Assembly (NCBI RefSeq): GCF_000744705.1
Contig: NZ_JQML01000001.1
Location: forward strand, 8,752,017-8,816,016
Source: Streptacidiphilus albus JL83
GTDB taxonomy: Bacteria > Actinomycetota > Actinomycetes > Streptomycetales > Streptomycetaceae
DNA: 64,000 nt
Direction: 5' to 3'
Position 1 is the first letter of the stretch; the number at the start of each line of letters is the position of its first letter. Made by a program: the position numbers and the translations under genes. Positions 34,499-43,840 of the stretch are shown piece after piece. A model generated the notes under the pieces. The model saw only the letters and a program-made list of their open reading frames with translations. It made no database searches and was not told the origin of the DNA.

Positions 34499-34683
34499 AC
34501 AAGGGGCCTCCACAGCCGGTCGGGCAGTGCCTCGTGATGTTCGGACGGGATCGGCGACGGGGGTTGTCCGTCGACGGTAGGAGTCTGCGCGGCGACGTCG
34601 GCGAGAAGACAGGAGAGACCACCTGCTTCCGCCGCAACGCGCGTGACGCCCGCCGACCCCTCGCCCCGCTCGGCCTCACGTGA

Positions 34684-35298
34684 TCACAGAACGGAGCGGA
34701 TCGACGCTGTCCTGCCCGACCGGTGTCCGGACATGGCGGGGGACGGACCCCGGCGAAGCTGCAGCTGGCGGCGGACGAGTCGGTCTGAACGGTCGACCTC
34801 TGCCCGGGAGGCGCGTGGTGCCAGTGGCGAGAGCCCACTGCCCGACATCAGCGTGACCGTCATGTCCTTGAGGCTGTGCGTCTCGACTCTGGTGTATGTC
34901 CGCTCAAGGGCTCGGACGTCCTGCCCGGGGAGGCTCGGGAAGGGGTTGCCGGGCAGTACGCCGAGGGTGACCACCCAGACCCGACGGGCGTGCTGACCGG
35001 CGGCGCAGGTGCTGGGGTTGGCGCACTCATCGGCCCACAGGTTGTCGAGCTGGGTGGCGGTCCGCGTGACCAGGACATCCCGCAGCTCGATGCTTCCGGG
35101 GAGGTAGTAGCCGACGCCCAGGTCGACCGAGCGGTAGGCCAACCGACCGCGCAGATGGACCACGGCGTCGCCGGGCCGGTAGCCGTCCTCGATGATCTCT
35201 GCCGCTCCGGGGAAGTCGACGGTGCGGTTGGAGAGGTGGTAGTCCATGATGGCTTGCGCGCTCTGTCGCACGCGCTCATCGAGCGGGGAATCACCCTA
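34684..35298 (-). pseudogene. Truncated C-terminal part of a glycosyltransferase-39-like membrane protein
   Basis: The frame from just after an in-frame stop at about 35299 reads DERVRQSAQAIMDYHLSN, then GYRPGDAVVHLRGRLAYRSV, LRDVLVTRTATQLDNLWADE and RRVWVVTLGVLP, ending with DMTVTLM near 34860. This matches the soluble C-terminal end of Streptomyces GT39-type proteins. The 10-12 membrane helices that should precede it are absent. The last 55 codons are Arg/Ser-rich and probably not original. It is judged a remnant. Confidence 0.5.
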
Positions 35299-35412
35299 AC
35301 GAGTCTTCGAAGTCGAGCGGGGCCGGCCGGCCCAGCTCGGCGATGAAGAGTCGTTCCCCGAGCTCCCCCGAGCGCGGTGACGGCCGCTGCGCCCGCCGCC
35401 GCGCCGGGGCGG

Positions 35413-37779
35413 TCACTCGAAGTGGAGGCCGGACGGGCGCATGGTCCGGAGCAGGACCGGGAGGCTGAGCAGGGTGACCAGCAGTACCGCCGCGCCGGCC
35501 AGGGCGACCATCGCGGCGACGCCGGGCCAGTCGTAGCCGACCGGGAGCTGGGCCAGGTGCAGCAGGGCCCCACCGAGGGCCAGGCCGCCGCCGACGGCCA
35601 GCAGCAGGCCGATGGCGACCGGCACCGCGCTCTGCCACAGCACCGACAGTGCGAGCGTCCGACGGCGGGCGCCGACGGCGAACAGCGCGGCCAACGAGCG
35701 CTTGCGTTCTCTGAGTTGCTCCAGCTGGCCGACCAGCAGGCTGCCGGCCACCAGCAGCAGGGTGAGCGCCGCGCCGGCGAGCAGGGCATGGGTGACCGAG
35801 GTGAAGTCGTGGTTGGTGTCGGACGAGTCCGGGAACGAAACGGTCGCCCACGGCGAGAGCAGCGCCACGGTGGTGCGGAGCTGGTCCTGGACGTCGGGGC
35901 CGGTCGGGTCGAGTCCGACGAAGATCGCGCCTGTCCCGCTGGTCAGCAGTGCGCCCGGCACCGCTCCCGGGGTGGCGAAGAGCATGCCGATGCCCATGCT
36001 GTCCGGATCGGCTGCGGGGTCGGTCTGGTGGACGGTTGCGGTCACTGCGGGGATCCGCCAGTCCGGGCCGTCGGCCATGGACCCGCCGAGGCTCTGCGTG
36101 CTGACGACGGTCCCCCGACGGTCCAGCAGCGCGGTGTTGTTGTAGCCGGAGCCGAGCGCGACGAAGGAGTCACCGTCCTTGCAGCTGGGCAGCACCGCGA
36201 AGGTGGCGAGGGTCTGGCAGTCGGCGACGCGCAGCAGCGAGCCGTTCGCGTTGCCCGGCCCGGTGAGGTAGAAGTCGTGGACACCGGCCGCCGTGGCCAC
36301 CTCCGGGCTGCTGCGGATCTCCGCCGCGTACTGTGTCAGCTGCTGGGAGGGCGTGCCCGGGAAGGTCACCTCGGCAGGGACGGCAGCAACGGCCGGGGCG
36401 GCCGGGCTGCCGCTGCGGGGGCCGGCGACCGACGCCGACAGTTGTGCGGACGGGGTGAAGCTCGACTGAATGCCGAGGAACAGGGTCTGCAGTGCGATGG
36501 CTCCGGCGACGGCGACCACGATGCCGCTGACCGCCCCGGCCGCCGGGCCCGAGCCGAGCTGCAGTCTGCGGACCGCGAGCTGCCAGGAGAGGGAGCCGCC
36601 CGGGACGCGCCGGGTGGCGGCCTCGACCAGCCAGGGCAGCAGCGCGGAGACGCCCGCCAGCAGCAGGAGCATCCCGACGGCGGTCAGCAGCATCCCCTGG
36701 GTCTGCTGGATGCCCTGCGGGGACCGCAGTGCCAGGGCCAGCACCCCCAGCCCGACCACTGGCAGCAGCGCCCGCCACCAGAGTCGGCGCTTCCGCGCAA
36801 CGCTGCGGCGGACCGCCCCGAGCGGGTCCAGCGACACCCGGTGCATCGCCAGCTGGGTCACCGCGATCGACAGTGCCGGGACCACGACCACCACCAGCGC
36901 CGCGATCACCGGCTGCGGACTGACGTCCTGGGCGTAGAAGCTGAGCCCCTCGACGCTGAAGTTCTGCAGCAGCCGACGGCCGATCAGGAAGAAGAGCAGG
37001 CCGAGCACCAGGCCCACCACGGCTCCGCCGAGCGACTCCCCGGCGGCTGTCCGCGCGGTCATCCGCCGGTCCGCGCCGGAGAGCCGCAGCGCGGAGAGCC
37101 GCCGGTCGCGCTGGTCGCCGCCGAAGCGGGCGGCCGCGCCCACGAAGACCACGACCGGGGTCAGCATCACCACGAACCCGACCAGGATCAGCAGCACCAG
37201 CAGCGGATTCAGCGCTTTGCTGGTGAAGGGGTGCCCGAACTCGTCGATCCGGACCGCGCCGTCGGCGAAGGAGAGGCTGTCGCTGCCGACGATGTACGAC
37301 AGTTGGGCGGGGCCGAGCAGTCCCGCCTCGCCGATGGTGCCGACCGGCGTGTAGTGCAGCCGCGCCCGCAGCAGTCCGCTGCCGTTTGCCCGCAGCAGGC
37401 TCGCGAGCGCGGGGGAGACCACCATCTGCCCCGGCCCCGGGTAGTGGGCCACACCCGGCGGGAGCGGGGCGTCGACGCCCTCCGGCTGTACCGCCCGCCC
37501 GCGGATGTCCTGCCCCCGGAAGACCGTTGAGGTATCCGCGATCAGCACGGTCCGGTCGCTCGCCCGCATCGACGTCGAGCCGTAGAGCATGTCGTACTGA
37601 CTGTGGATACGGGCGTCGCGGTGCTGCTCCATGCCCGGGACGGAGGCGGTGAGCAGCAGCAGGGCGACGCCGAGTCCGATCGCTACGGCGGAGAGCAGCA
37701 CCCGGACCAGGGGGTCCCGGCCACCGGTGAACGCCAGTCGCAGCCCCAGGGCGTACTGGTCGAGCCGACGTCCGCTCAT
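35413..37779 (-). CDS. FtsX-like ABC transporter permease
   Basis: This is a 788-residue permease with two FtsX modules. One N-terminal helix (VRVLLSAVAIGLGVALLLLT) and an extracellular domain are followed by three helices (about 215-330) and a central helical pair. A second extracellular domain (about 475-660) and three terminal helices (from HALLAGAALTLLLVAGSLLV) complete it. Such permeases work with a LolD/MacB-type ATPase, which is not adjacent. ATG at 37779 is used; 39 extra upstream codons lack support. A GTATAC-rich operator-like region lies 110 nt upstream. Confidence 0.88.
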   Translation of the reverse strand: MSGRRLDQYALGLRLAFTGGRDPLVRVLLSAVAIGLGVALLLLTASVPGMEQHRDARIHSQYDMLYGSTSMRASDRTVLIADTSTVFRGQDIRGRAVQPEGVDAPLPPGVAHYPGPGQMVVSPALASLLRANGSGLLRARLHYTPVGTIGEAGLLGPAQLSYIVGSDSLSFADGAVRIDEFGHPFTSKALNPLLVLLILVGFVVMLTPVVVFVGAAARFGGDQRDRRLSALRLSGADRRMTARTAAGESLGGAVVGLVLGLLFFLIGRRLLQNFSVEGLSFYAQDVSPQPVIAALVVVVVPALSIAVTQLAMHRVSLDPLGAVRRSVARKRRLWWRALLPVVGLGVLALALRSPQGIQQTQGMLLTAVGMLLLLAGVSALLPWLVEAATRRVPGGSLSWQLAVRRLQLGSGPAAGAVSGIVVAVAGAIALQTLFLGIQSSFTPSAQLSASVAGPRSGSPAAPAVAAVPAEVTFPGTPSQQLTQYAAEIRSSPEVATAAGVHDFYLTGPGNANGSLLRVADCQTLATFAVLPSCKDGDSFVALGSGYNNTALLDRRGTVVSTQSLGGSMADGPDWRIPAVTATVHQTDPAADPDSMGIGMLFATPGAVPGALLTSGTGAIFVGLDPTGPDVQDQLRTTVALLSPWATVSFPDSSDTNHDFTSVTHALLAGAALTLLLVAGSLLVGQLEQLRERKRSLAALFAVGARRRTLALSVLWQSAVPVAIGLLLAVGGGLALGGALLHLAQLPVGYDWPGVAAMVALAGAAVLLVTLLSLPVLLRTMRPSGLHFE

Positions 37780-37889
37780 ATCGCACCCGCCAGGCAGCGG
37801 TTGCGGCGACCGGGACGGTCGTTCAGCAGGACGAGAGACAGGCGCGGAGGGAGGCCGGGAGGGGTGGGACCAAGTGACATGCGGGGAAC

Positions 37890-37921
37890 TATACACATGA
37901 TGTATACCGACACGTGTATAC
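37890..37921. promoter_or_regulatory. GTATAC-type inverted repeats upstream of the FtsX gene
   Basis: TATACACATGATGTATA (37890-37906) is close to a palindrome, and GTGTATA (37914-37920) repeats its arm. Such interlaced GTATACA half-sites are typical of GntR/TetR-type operators. It is the only AT-rich island in the 37780-37977 gap and is likely the FtsX promoter region. Confidence 0.5.
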
Positions 37922-37977
37922 GGCTGGCGCCGGGACCTGCCCGGCGTCGGGGCAAACAGCCCCTGGCGGTGCCCCGG

Positions 37978-40737
37978 TCACGCCTGACGGTCGCCGGTGC
38001 CGCCGCCGGTCTGCTGTTGTCGCAGGTCCGAGGCGACGGACTCGATCCTGGCCAGCTGCGCCGCGTACCGGTCGGGGTCCGCGTCCCGCAGGCGCCGCAG
38101 GACGCCGGCGGCTTCGTCCAACAGGGCCAGGGTCGGCGCCTGCTCGGGACGTTGACCGTGCAGGTTCGCGAGATCGACCAGCACTTGGGCCAGGTGGGGG
38201 AGATGGGTGTCCGGGTCCTCGGCGGCCAGCCGCCGTCGCAGGTCCGCGCAACGCGCGAGCGCAGCCACGGCGTCGTCGAACCGCTCCGGCTGCTGACCGT
38301 AGGCCAGCCCGAGGCCGTCGAGCACGTCGGCGAGCTCACTTTCGTACCCGTTCCCTGAGCCCGCCAACGTCTCAACGACCTGCAACGCCTCCTCGTACAC
38401 GGGCACGGACTGCTGCGAGAGCCCCTGAACGTAGAGCAGGACCGCGAGGTGGAGCAGCGCGTCCAGGAGACTGGGCCGGTGTTCCACGGGGTTGGCCAAG
38501 GCCAGCTCCCGGTAGAGGACCACCGCTTCCCGGGTGGCCCGCTCCGCCTCGGCGGCTTCGCCGATCCGGCTGAGCCTGTGGCCCAGATTGGCGAGCGCGC
38601 GTGCGTAGTCCGGGCCGTAGCCCTTCGGCGCCTGCTCGAACTGGGTCTTGCGTATGGCCACCGCCTGCCGGGTGCGCTCGACCGCCTCCTGATGCCGGTC
38701 GTGCCGCGCGAGGGCGCCAGCCAGGTTCTCCAGCGCACCTGCAAGCTCCGCCCACCAGCCGGGGTGATTATTCTCCCACTGCTCGGACACCGCGACGGCT
38801 TCTTCGGCGATGCGGAGCCGCTCGGCGGGTGCGAGACCCCGCCGACCCGCGAGGTTCGCCAGGACCCGGCTCAGCAACCACGGAGGATCACCGGTGGCCC
38901 CGTCCCCGGGCAGGTCGCGCAGGATGTCCGCCGCTTCCTGGGTCGCCGTCAGGGCGACTGCGGGCCGACCCGTGAGCTCCAAGTGGATGCCCAGACTGTC
39001 CAGGGCGTCGGCCAGCCGAATCAGCAGCGCCGTGCGTTCCCCGTCGACCGCTCCGTCCACAAGTCCCCGGTACAGGTCCGCGGCGCGCTGCGCCGCCCGG
39101 ATGCCCTCCTCGTGCAGGGAGGCGTTGAACAGCCTCATGCTGACCTCGCGCTCGATGTCGGCCTGCCTGCGGGCGGTGGCGGCCGAATCCAGCAGCGCCG
39201 GTTCGAGCGCCAGCATCACGGCGGCGATGCCGACGTCGAGTTCGCTGTCACGTGGGGGGAAGCGCGCGGCGATGGTCAGAAGTGACACCAGGTCGATCCC
39301 GGGCAGGGCGGGGAGCGCGGCCAGGACGGCGCCGCCCGCGGCAAGGGCGAGCCAGGGCCGTCTGCGCAGCAGCGGCGAGAGGTGGTCCTGGGCGACGTGC
39401 GGCCAGCGCCGCCCGGTCTCGACGAGCACCGTGCACAGGTGTCGGAGCCAGTCAGGGGCGGTCGCGGTCTCCGCTACGTCCAGCAGCCGGTCGAGCGCAC
39501 CCCGGGTCCAGTGATCCGGCGCCTGGCGTCCGGGGCGCCCGGGCGTGCACAGCGCGAGGAAGTCCTCGCCGAGCCGGTCGGGGTAGAGCGGTTCAAGGAA
39601 GCCGTCCTCGTCGCCGGACGGGTACACCAGGGCGTGCGCCTTGAGCAGCACCCCGGGGGTACGGAGGGTCTCGACCCTGGCCTTGGCCAGGACCGTGCAG
39701 GCCTCGTCGTAGGGCAGCCGGCCGACCAGGGTGGCGACGTACACGACCTGAGCCATCTCGTCGGCGTTGAGGGCCGCGTGCCCTTTGCCACCCGCGTGGG
39801 CCTCCTCCCAGTGGTTCCGCTCCCGGTCGAGCAGGTACGCGGACAGCGCCGAGGGGTCGGTCGGGGGCTGCTCGTTGCGGTCCAGGGCGTGCACCGCGGC
39901 CAGGGCGGCCATGTGGACGGTGAGCATGAGGCCGTAGCGCTCGTCGCCCAGGTCCGTGGGCACCTCGGCAGCCTCGTGGCCCCGGACTCCCAGAGCGTCG
40001 GCGAAGCGCCGGCGCGCAGCCAGGTACGCTGCGTGGCGGTCGTCGGCCGCACCGCCGGCGAGGGGCGACAGCAGCTGTTCGTCGGGGATCAGACCCCTGG
40101 CGCGCAGGCTGTCACGCAGGCTGCTCCACCACCCTGCGTTCGCCCGCGCGACCATCAGCAGGCGCAGCCGCCCCCGGAAGCGGGCGGCGACGTCCTCAAC
40201 GACCGTCTTCATCACGCCGACGGGCCACCGCTCGGTGTAGTCGACAACGACAAGCGCCGGCCGGCCAGGGGCCTCGACACCCGGCGAGGCGAGGCTCGTC
40301 CCGCCGGGCGTCGCTTCCCATCTGGACCAGTCCGAGGGCAGCTCGGCCGCCAGCTCCAGCACCAGTCGCGTCTTGCCCTGGCCCCCGGGGCCGTGCAGCA
40401 GGCGGGCGGCCCGGTCCGGCCCGGCGGGGTCGGTGCACCAGCGCACCAGCTCCGCCACCTCCTGCGCCCGGCCGGTGAACGGCACCTGCCGATTCCTGGC
40501 GAGCAGCAGCCCGCTCGGGCTGCCGGTCCAGCGCCCGCCGGGCGGAGCCGTCCGGCCGTCCGGCAGGGGAGTGATCCGGTACGCGGCGGTGCCTTCGTAG
40601 CGGTTGATGACGTTGGTGGCTCCGTCGCCCGTACTGGCGATGCCGTTGTTCACGTCGGCGAAGATCGAGCCGGTCGCGGCCGGGTCGGGCGGCGCCTCTG
40701 CAGGCGCCGGCCCGGAGCGCTTCCGGTATCTGCTCAT
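37978..40737 (-). CDS. P-loop NTPase (STAND-like) with C-terminal TPR repeats and N-terminal NNGIASTGD tag
   Basis: This is a 919-residue cytoplasmic protein. The N-terminal tag NNGIASTGDGATNV spans about 30-43. An NTPase domain follows with Walker A GPGGQGKT (116-123) and Walker B-like LVVVDY (about 162-167). A winged-helix-like middle and a hydrophobic patch (LALAAGGAVLAALPALPGID) come next. TPR helices then run to the end (YARALANLGHRLSRIGEAAE, VDLANLHGQRPEQAPTLALL). This is the architecture of actinobacterial signalling or conflict ATPases. Its ATG overlaps the partner stop as ATGA, so the two are coupled. The partner carries two copies of the same tag. Confidence 0.85.
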   Translation of the reverse strand: MSRYRKRSGPAPAEAPPDPAATGSIFADVNNGIASTGDGATNVINRYEGTAAYRITPLPDGRTAPPGGRWTGSPSGLLLARNRQVPFTGRAQEVAELVRWCTDPAGPDRAARLLHGPGGQGKTRLVLELAAELPSDWSRWEATPGGTSLASPGVEAPGRPALVVVDYTERWPVGVMKTVVEDVAARFRGRLRLLMVARANAGWWSSLRDSLRARGLIPDEQLLSPLAGGAADDRHAAYLAARRRFADALGVRGHEAAEVPTDLGDERYGLMLTVHMAALAAVHALDRNEQPPTDPSALSAYLLDRERNHWEEAHAGGKGHAALNADEMAQVVYVATLVGRLPYDEACTVLAKARVETLRTPGVLLKAHALVYPSGDEDGFLEPLYPDRLGEDFLALCTPGRPGRQAPDHWTRGALDRLLDVAETATAPDWLRHLCTVLVETGRRWPHVAQDHLSPLLRRRPWLALAAGGAVLAALPALPGIDLVSLLTIAARFPPRDSELDVGIAAVMLALEPALLDSAATARRQADIEREVSMRLFNASLHEEGIRAAQRAADLYRGLVDGAVDGERTALLIRLADALDSLGIHLELTGRPAVALTATQEAADILRDLPGDGATGDPPWLLSRVLANLAGRRGLAPAERLRIAEEAVAVSEQWENNHPGWWAELAGALENLAGALARHDRHQEAVERTRQAVAIRKTQFEQAPKGYGPDYARALANLGHRLSRIGEAAEAERATREAVVLYRELALANPVEHRPSLLDALLHLAVLLYVQGLSQQSVPVYEEALQVVETLAGSGNGYESELADVLDGLGLAYGQQPERFDDAVAALARCADLRRRLAAEDPDTHLPHLAQVLVDLANLHGQRPEQAPTLALLDEAAGVLRRLRDADPDRYAAQLARIESVASDLRQQQTGGGTGDRQA

Positions 40738-41237
40738 CGCGGCTGGTTCTGAATGTTGACCGTGCGGCGGCCGGTGCTGGCGATCCCCGGGTTGTCCTGG
40801 GTGAGGCGGACCGCCCCGGACCCCTGGGGAGTGCCCGCGGCGGTGCTGGACTCGGGGGCGGCCTGGAGCAGGCCCGGTGGCGGCTCACCGGCGCCCTGCC
40901 AGTTGCGGGTGTCATCGCCCGTGCTGACGATACCCTTGTTCGCGCCCTCCACGATCACCTCACCGGTGCTCGGCGACTGCGGCGCACCGGAGTGGGCCTC
41001 GCCCTCGCCGTCCGTCGCGGATCGCTCCCCGGGGGGCGGCGCGGTCGCATACACCTTGGCCCACAGGCCGACGACCCCGCCGGCAACGCTGCCCGCAGTG
41101 ACGCCCCAGAGCGTGCGCCAGTCAGGCGTTTTGACCAGGCGCACCGGAATGCAGCGCGTCACCAGCAAGCCGACGACCAGACAGACCACCACGGCCAGCA
41201 GTAGGCCCACCAGCCAACGCAGAACTTTGCGGCGCAT
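40734..41237 (-). CDS. Two-helix membrane protein with two C-terminal STG(D) tags; partner of the NTPase
   Basis: This 167-residue protein has membrane helices at about 9-28 and 42-62, then a Pro/Gly/Ser-rich cytoplasmic or extracellular tail. The tail has two related tags: ANKGIVSTGDDTRN (99-112) and DNPGIASTGRRTVNIQ (148-163). The downstream NTPase begins with a third copy. A strong AGGAGG precedes ATG at 41237. It probably anchors the NTPase at the membrane through tag-tag contact (inference). No known family was recognised. Confidence 0.8.
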   Translation of the reverse strand: MRRKVLRWLVGLLLAVVVCLVVGLLVTRCIPVRLVKTPDWRTLWGVTAGSVAGGVVGLWAKVYATAPPPGERSATDGEGEAHSGAPQSPSTGEVIVEGANKGIVSTGDDTRNWQGAGEPPPGLLQAAPESSTAAGTPQGSGAVRLTQDNPGIASTGRRTVNIQNQPR

Positions 41238-41603
41238 GCTGCCTCCTTGCCCGCTGCTCGTGCTCAAGGCCCATTGTGACACCCGTTCGGCCCAATGAGG
41301 TGACGGGGGGTCAGAGCGACCGCCGCTACTGGGGCGTGGTCCCGCGTACGGCGTCAGTGCCAGGATGATCGACCACAGCCAGGCGCCGCTGTCCGCCCTG
41401 ATCACCGAAATCTCCGGGCGCCCAGCGACAGCCGCCCCGACCGCGAGGCACACGTCCGCGCCGCACACGAGGGACCATGGCGACGACCACCTGGGACGAG
41501 ATCGCGCGCAGCCGCGCCGCCCAGGGCGGCCGAGGCCCGACAGCTACGACGATCAGGGCCAGGGACCGACGACACCCTGTAGGCGGATCATCCCTCCTCT
41601 GCC
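41238..41603. other. Intergenic stretch with no supported gene
   Basis: Short frames such as one from ATG at 41365 (MIDHSQAPLSALITEISG) start plausibly but become Pro/Arg-rich. No ribosome site, repeat or RNA signature was convincing. The promoters of the divergent operons should lie here. Confidence 0.5.
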
Positions 41604-41795
41604 GTGTTCGGGGCGGCGATGTGCATGCCATCGGCGCCGATCTGGTCGAGCCGGTCCCGGATCCACATCGCCGCAGTACAGTCCAAGACGTACCGGGCGA
41701 TCAATCTCGCGGCGACCGGTCGCTACGTGAAGATCGAGGCGGATGGAAGCACCGCTTGGACCACGACCAATGAAGCCGAGGTGCGTGGACCGTAA
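41604..41795 (+). CDS. Small hypothetical protein coupled to a lipoprotein gene
   Basis: This 63-residue frame ends AINLAATGRYVKIEADGSTA plus about 14 residues. Its TAA stop overlaps the ATG of the next gene (TAATG), which supports real translation. The N-terminal third is less convincing and there is no clear ribosome site. No family is recognised. Confidence 0.35.
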   Translation: MFGAAMCMPSAPIWSSRSRIHIAAVQSKTYRAINLAATGRYVKIEADGSTAWTTTNEAEVRGP

Positions 41796-42184
41796 TGCTT
41801 CCGCAACACACCACCACCGGCGGTCGGGGGCGGACACGGTCGACCGGGGTGGCCCTGGCCGCGTGTGGCCTGGCGGTCCTCGGGCTCACGGCCTGCGAGC
41901 CCAGTTCCCAACTCACCATCCACAACGAACTGAAGGAGCAGGTCCGGATCAGTCACCTTGCTGTCGGAAGGCCCGGAGCAACGGCCGTCAGCGAGAACCC
42001 CGGCGTTGTACTCCCGGGGGCGAGGAACCCGTGGGCGATCAACCTCGGTATTTCCAGTGGATGCCACGATGACATCGAGTACATCGCGACGACGCCGTCC
42101 GGGAAGACCTACACCTACGGTCCGCCGGTGTGCGTGGGCGGGACCTGGACCGTCAAGGACGGCTCGGGTTCGTCCGGAGGGTAG
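41795..42184 (+). CDS. Small lipoprotein of unknown function
   Basis: This is a 129-residue exported protein. The basic N terminus, hydrophobic stretch (GVALAACGLAVLGL) and lipobox LTAC place the lipidated Cys near residue 34. The mature domain is strand-rich (QLTIHNELKEQVRISHLAVG, then DDIEYIATTPSGKTYTYG) with two further Cys residues that could pair. It overlaps the previous small frame by 1 nt. It lies between the two NTPase operons but on the opposite strand. Confidence 0.75.
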   Translation: MLPQHTTTGGRGRTRSTGVALAACGLAVLGLTACEPSSQLTIHNELKEQVRISHLAVGRPGATAVSENPGVVLPGARNPWAINLGISSGCHDDIEYIATTPSGKTYTYGPPVCVGGTWTVKDGSGSSGG

Positions 42185-42582
42185 CTGACCGCTGCTGCGA
42201 CTTCGGCGGAGTCGGTGGCCGGGCCACCGCGACGTGGCTCCCGGCGGTCGAACCGGCATCAATTCGTACTGGAGGCACCGTCCTTGTTGCCGTCGCCCGG
42301 GCCGCCGCGAGCAGTGGCAGGGCTTTCCGGCGCGGGGCGTTGCTGGGCACGACACCGATGTGAGCCACTGACGACCCCGCGGCCCCCGCAGTAGCACCGG
42401 ATGCCCGGCTCAGCGCGAAGCGCCCGCCCCGCAGTTACCCGCGTGAGCTGAAGGTCACCCAGCCCCGGCACGCCAAGCGCGGCTCCGCCTGGGACACCGG
42501 CCATGGTCGAACGGAACGCGGTCGCGACTGCGAAGGCCACGCCGACCTGCACGGACGGAACTCCGGCAGGGGGTCACGGCAG
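42185..42582. other. Intergenic stretch with no supported gene
   Basis: All frames here have unlikely composition. No hairpin, repeat or RNA motif stood out. Confidence 0.55.
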
Positions 42583-43437
42583 TCACGGGCCGGGTTCGGT
42601 GGCTCCTCCACCTTCGTGTTGGGGCCGTGCGACCTGCCCGCTGGTCGATCTCCGGCCATCGGGGTCCTGGCCGACCGAGCGGGGGCCGGGCGTGTGGCTG
42701 GCCCCTTCGCGGGACCCCGGAGGAGTGTCGGCCGCTGCGCCCAGGAGGAGGTACAGGTCGGGTCCGGCGGGCCGTACAGGCAAGCGCGCGCGGCTCTGCA
42801 GGACGACGCCGAGGACACCGGTCGCCACGAACATCACTGCGGCGAGCAGTAGACAGTAGAACCCGAAATCCGAATGGACGGGCATGTCCCTCCGCTCTTC
42901 GGAGAAGGCCCCGACCCTGACGTCGGTCCTGTAGTAGTACGGCTGGAACAGCGCCGCGTTCACCATCAGGAGGACCAGGGCGGCGACGCCGTACCACGCA
43001 GACCAACGGGCGCCTGCCCGCATGGGGTCCTCCATGGCGGAAGCCGGCAGTCGGCGCTCGGGCGATGCCGTGCGCACGGGCACGTACGCGGCGGAGCCGA
43101 AGCTGATCCACCTCGAAGCCCCCCGCCAGTCCCTGCGGGACGGAGGCGCCCACCTCCCGCGCAACGCCCCGAACCACTGCCCACCGGCGACCAGCAAGTA
43201 GAGGGGGCCGATCAGGCCGAACCACGGATCGGTCCACGCACTGTAGGTGAAGCCGCTCCCGTCCAGCGGCGACACTGCCCCCAACCACGGCGTCACCAGG
43301 CTCAGTAACGCCGCCGGCATCGCCGCTACGAACCCCCAGGCCCACCAGGGCGCCCAAGCGAGCCCCTGCTCCGCCGCCGAGCCAGGCCCGGGCTCAGACG
43401 GCCCAGGAGGGGCGGGAGCAACGTGCCCATCAGCCAT
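42583..43437 (-). CDS. Integral membrane protein of unknown function
   Basis: This 284-residue protein has four hydrophobic segments. One pair lies around 30-50 and 70-90 (WWAWGFVAAMPAALLSLVTP, WFGLIGPLYLLVAGGQWFGA). The second pair lies around 150-220 (YGVAALVLLMVNAALFQPYY, FYCLLLAAVMFVATGVLGVV). Both tails are Pro/Gly-rich and disordered. It has no tag of the kind in the flanking NTPase operons. ATG at 43437 is preferred to an upstream frame start. Its position between two NTPase operons on the same strand may be coincidental. Confidence 0.7.
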   Translation of the reverse strand: MADGHVAPAPPGPSEPGPGSAAEQGLAWAPWWAWGFVAAMPAALLSLVTPWLGAVSPLDGSGFTYSAWTDPWFGLIGPLYLLVAGGQWFGALRGRWAPPSRRDWRGASRWISFGSAAYVPVRTASPERRLPASAMEDPMRAGARWSAWYGVAALVLLMVNAALFQPYYYRTDVRVGAFSEERRDMPVHSDFGFYCLLLAAVMFVATGVLGVVLQSRARLPVRPAGPDLYLLLGAAADTPPGSREGASHTPGPRSVGQDPDGRRSTSGQVARPQHEGGGATEPGP

Positions 43438-43703
43438 GGCGCTCTCCAAAGGCTCAACCCGCCGTCACCAGTCAGGTGAGGCAAGCAAATCCATCGGCCG
43501 CCCGGGAGAGCCGCCCCCGATCGACAGCCCCGGCCGCACGCCGGTGATGCTAACGCATCCCAGTCTGCGATGGCTGATCTGCTGATGGTTGGTCATTTCA
43601 GCTGCCACGCTGCCCTGTAGGTGTCATGAACCCCCTTCCAGGCCGGCCCTGGCCGCGGGTTGGCACGCGTGCGGGGTGCCGCGGAGTGCGGGGCGCGGGA
43701 TGG

Positions 43704-43840
43704 CCGATGCTCGTTGCGCGGGGGTGCGGATCGATGCCGGCAGCGGTCAGGATCTCCCGGACCGTGGAGGAGGCGATCGGATGCCCCAGGCGGGCGAGTT
43801 CGCTCTGGATCCGCCGGTGGCCCCACTGGGGGACGGTCAC
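43704..43840 (-). mobile_element. IS3/IS481-like transposase fragment (HTH part only)
   Basis: The minus-strand frame reads [20 protein letters not shown], then [19 protein letters not shown]. This is the typical HTH-21 segment that precedes the DDE integrase core. Both the N-terminal part and the catalytic core are missing, so the element is dead. It overlaps the last codons of the NACHT gene. Confidence 0.7.

Noticed and set aside
35291-35412. Frame end FIAELGRPAPLDFEDSLG as a separate gene
   Set aside because: It looks protein-like for about 25 codons only and has no start. It was too short to assign and may be part of the scrambled zone.
35377-37530. 717-codon plus-strand frame opposite the FtsX gene
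   Set aside because: Compositional shadow. The minus strand has membrane helices in FtsX order.
43625-43703. Extension of the IS fragment toward the integrase core
   Set aside because: No D-D-E region or terminal inverted repeats could be found, so only the HTH part is called.
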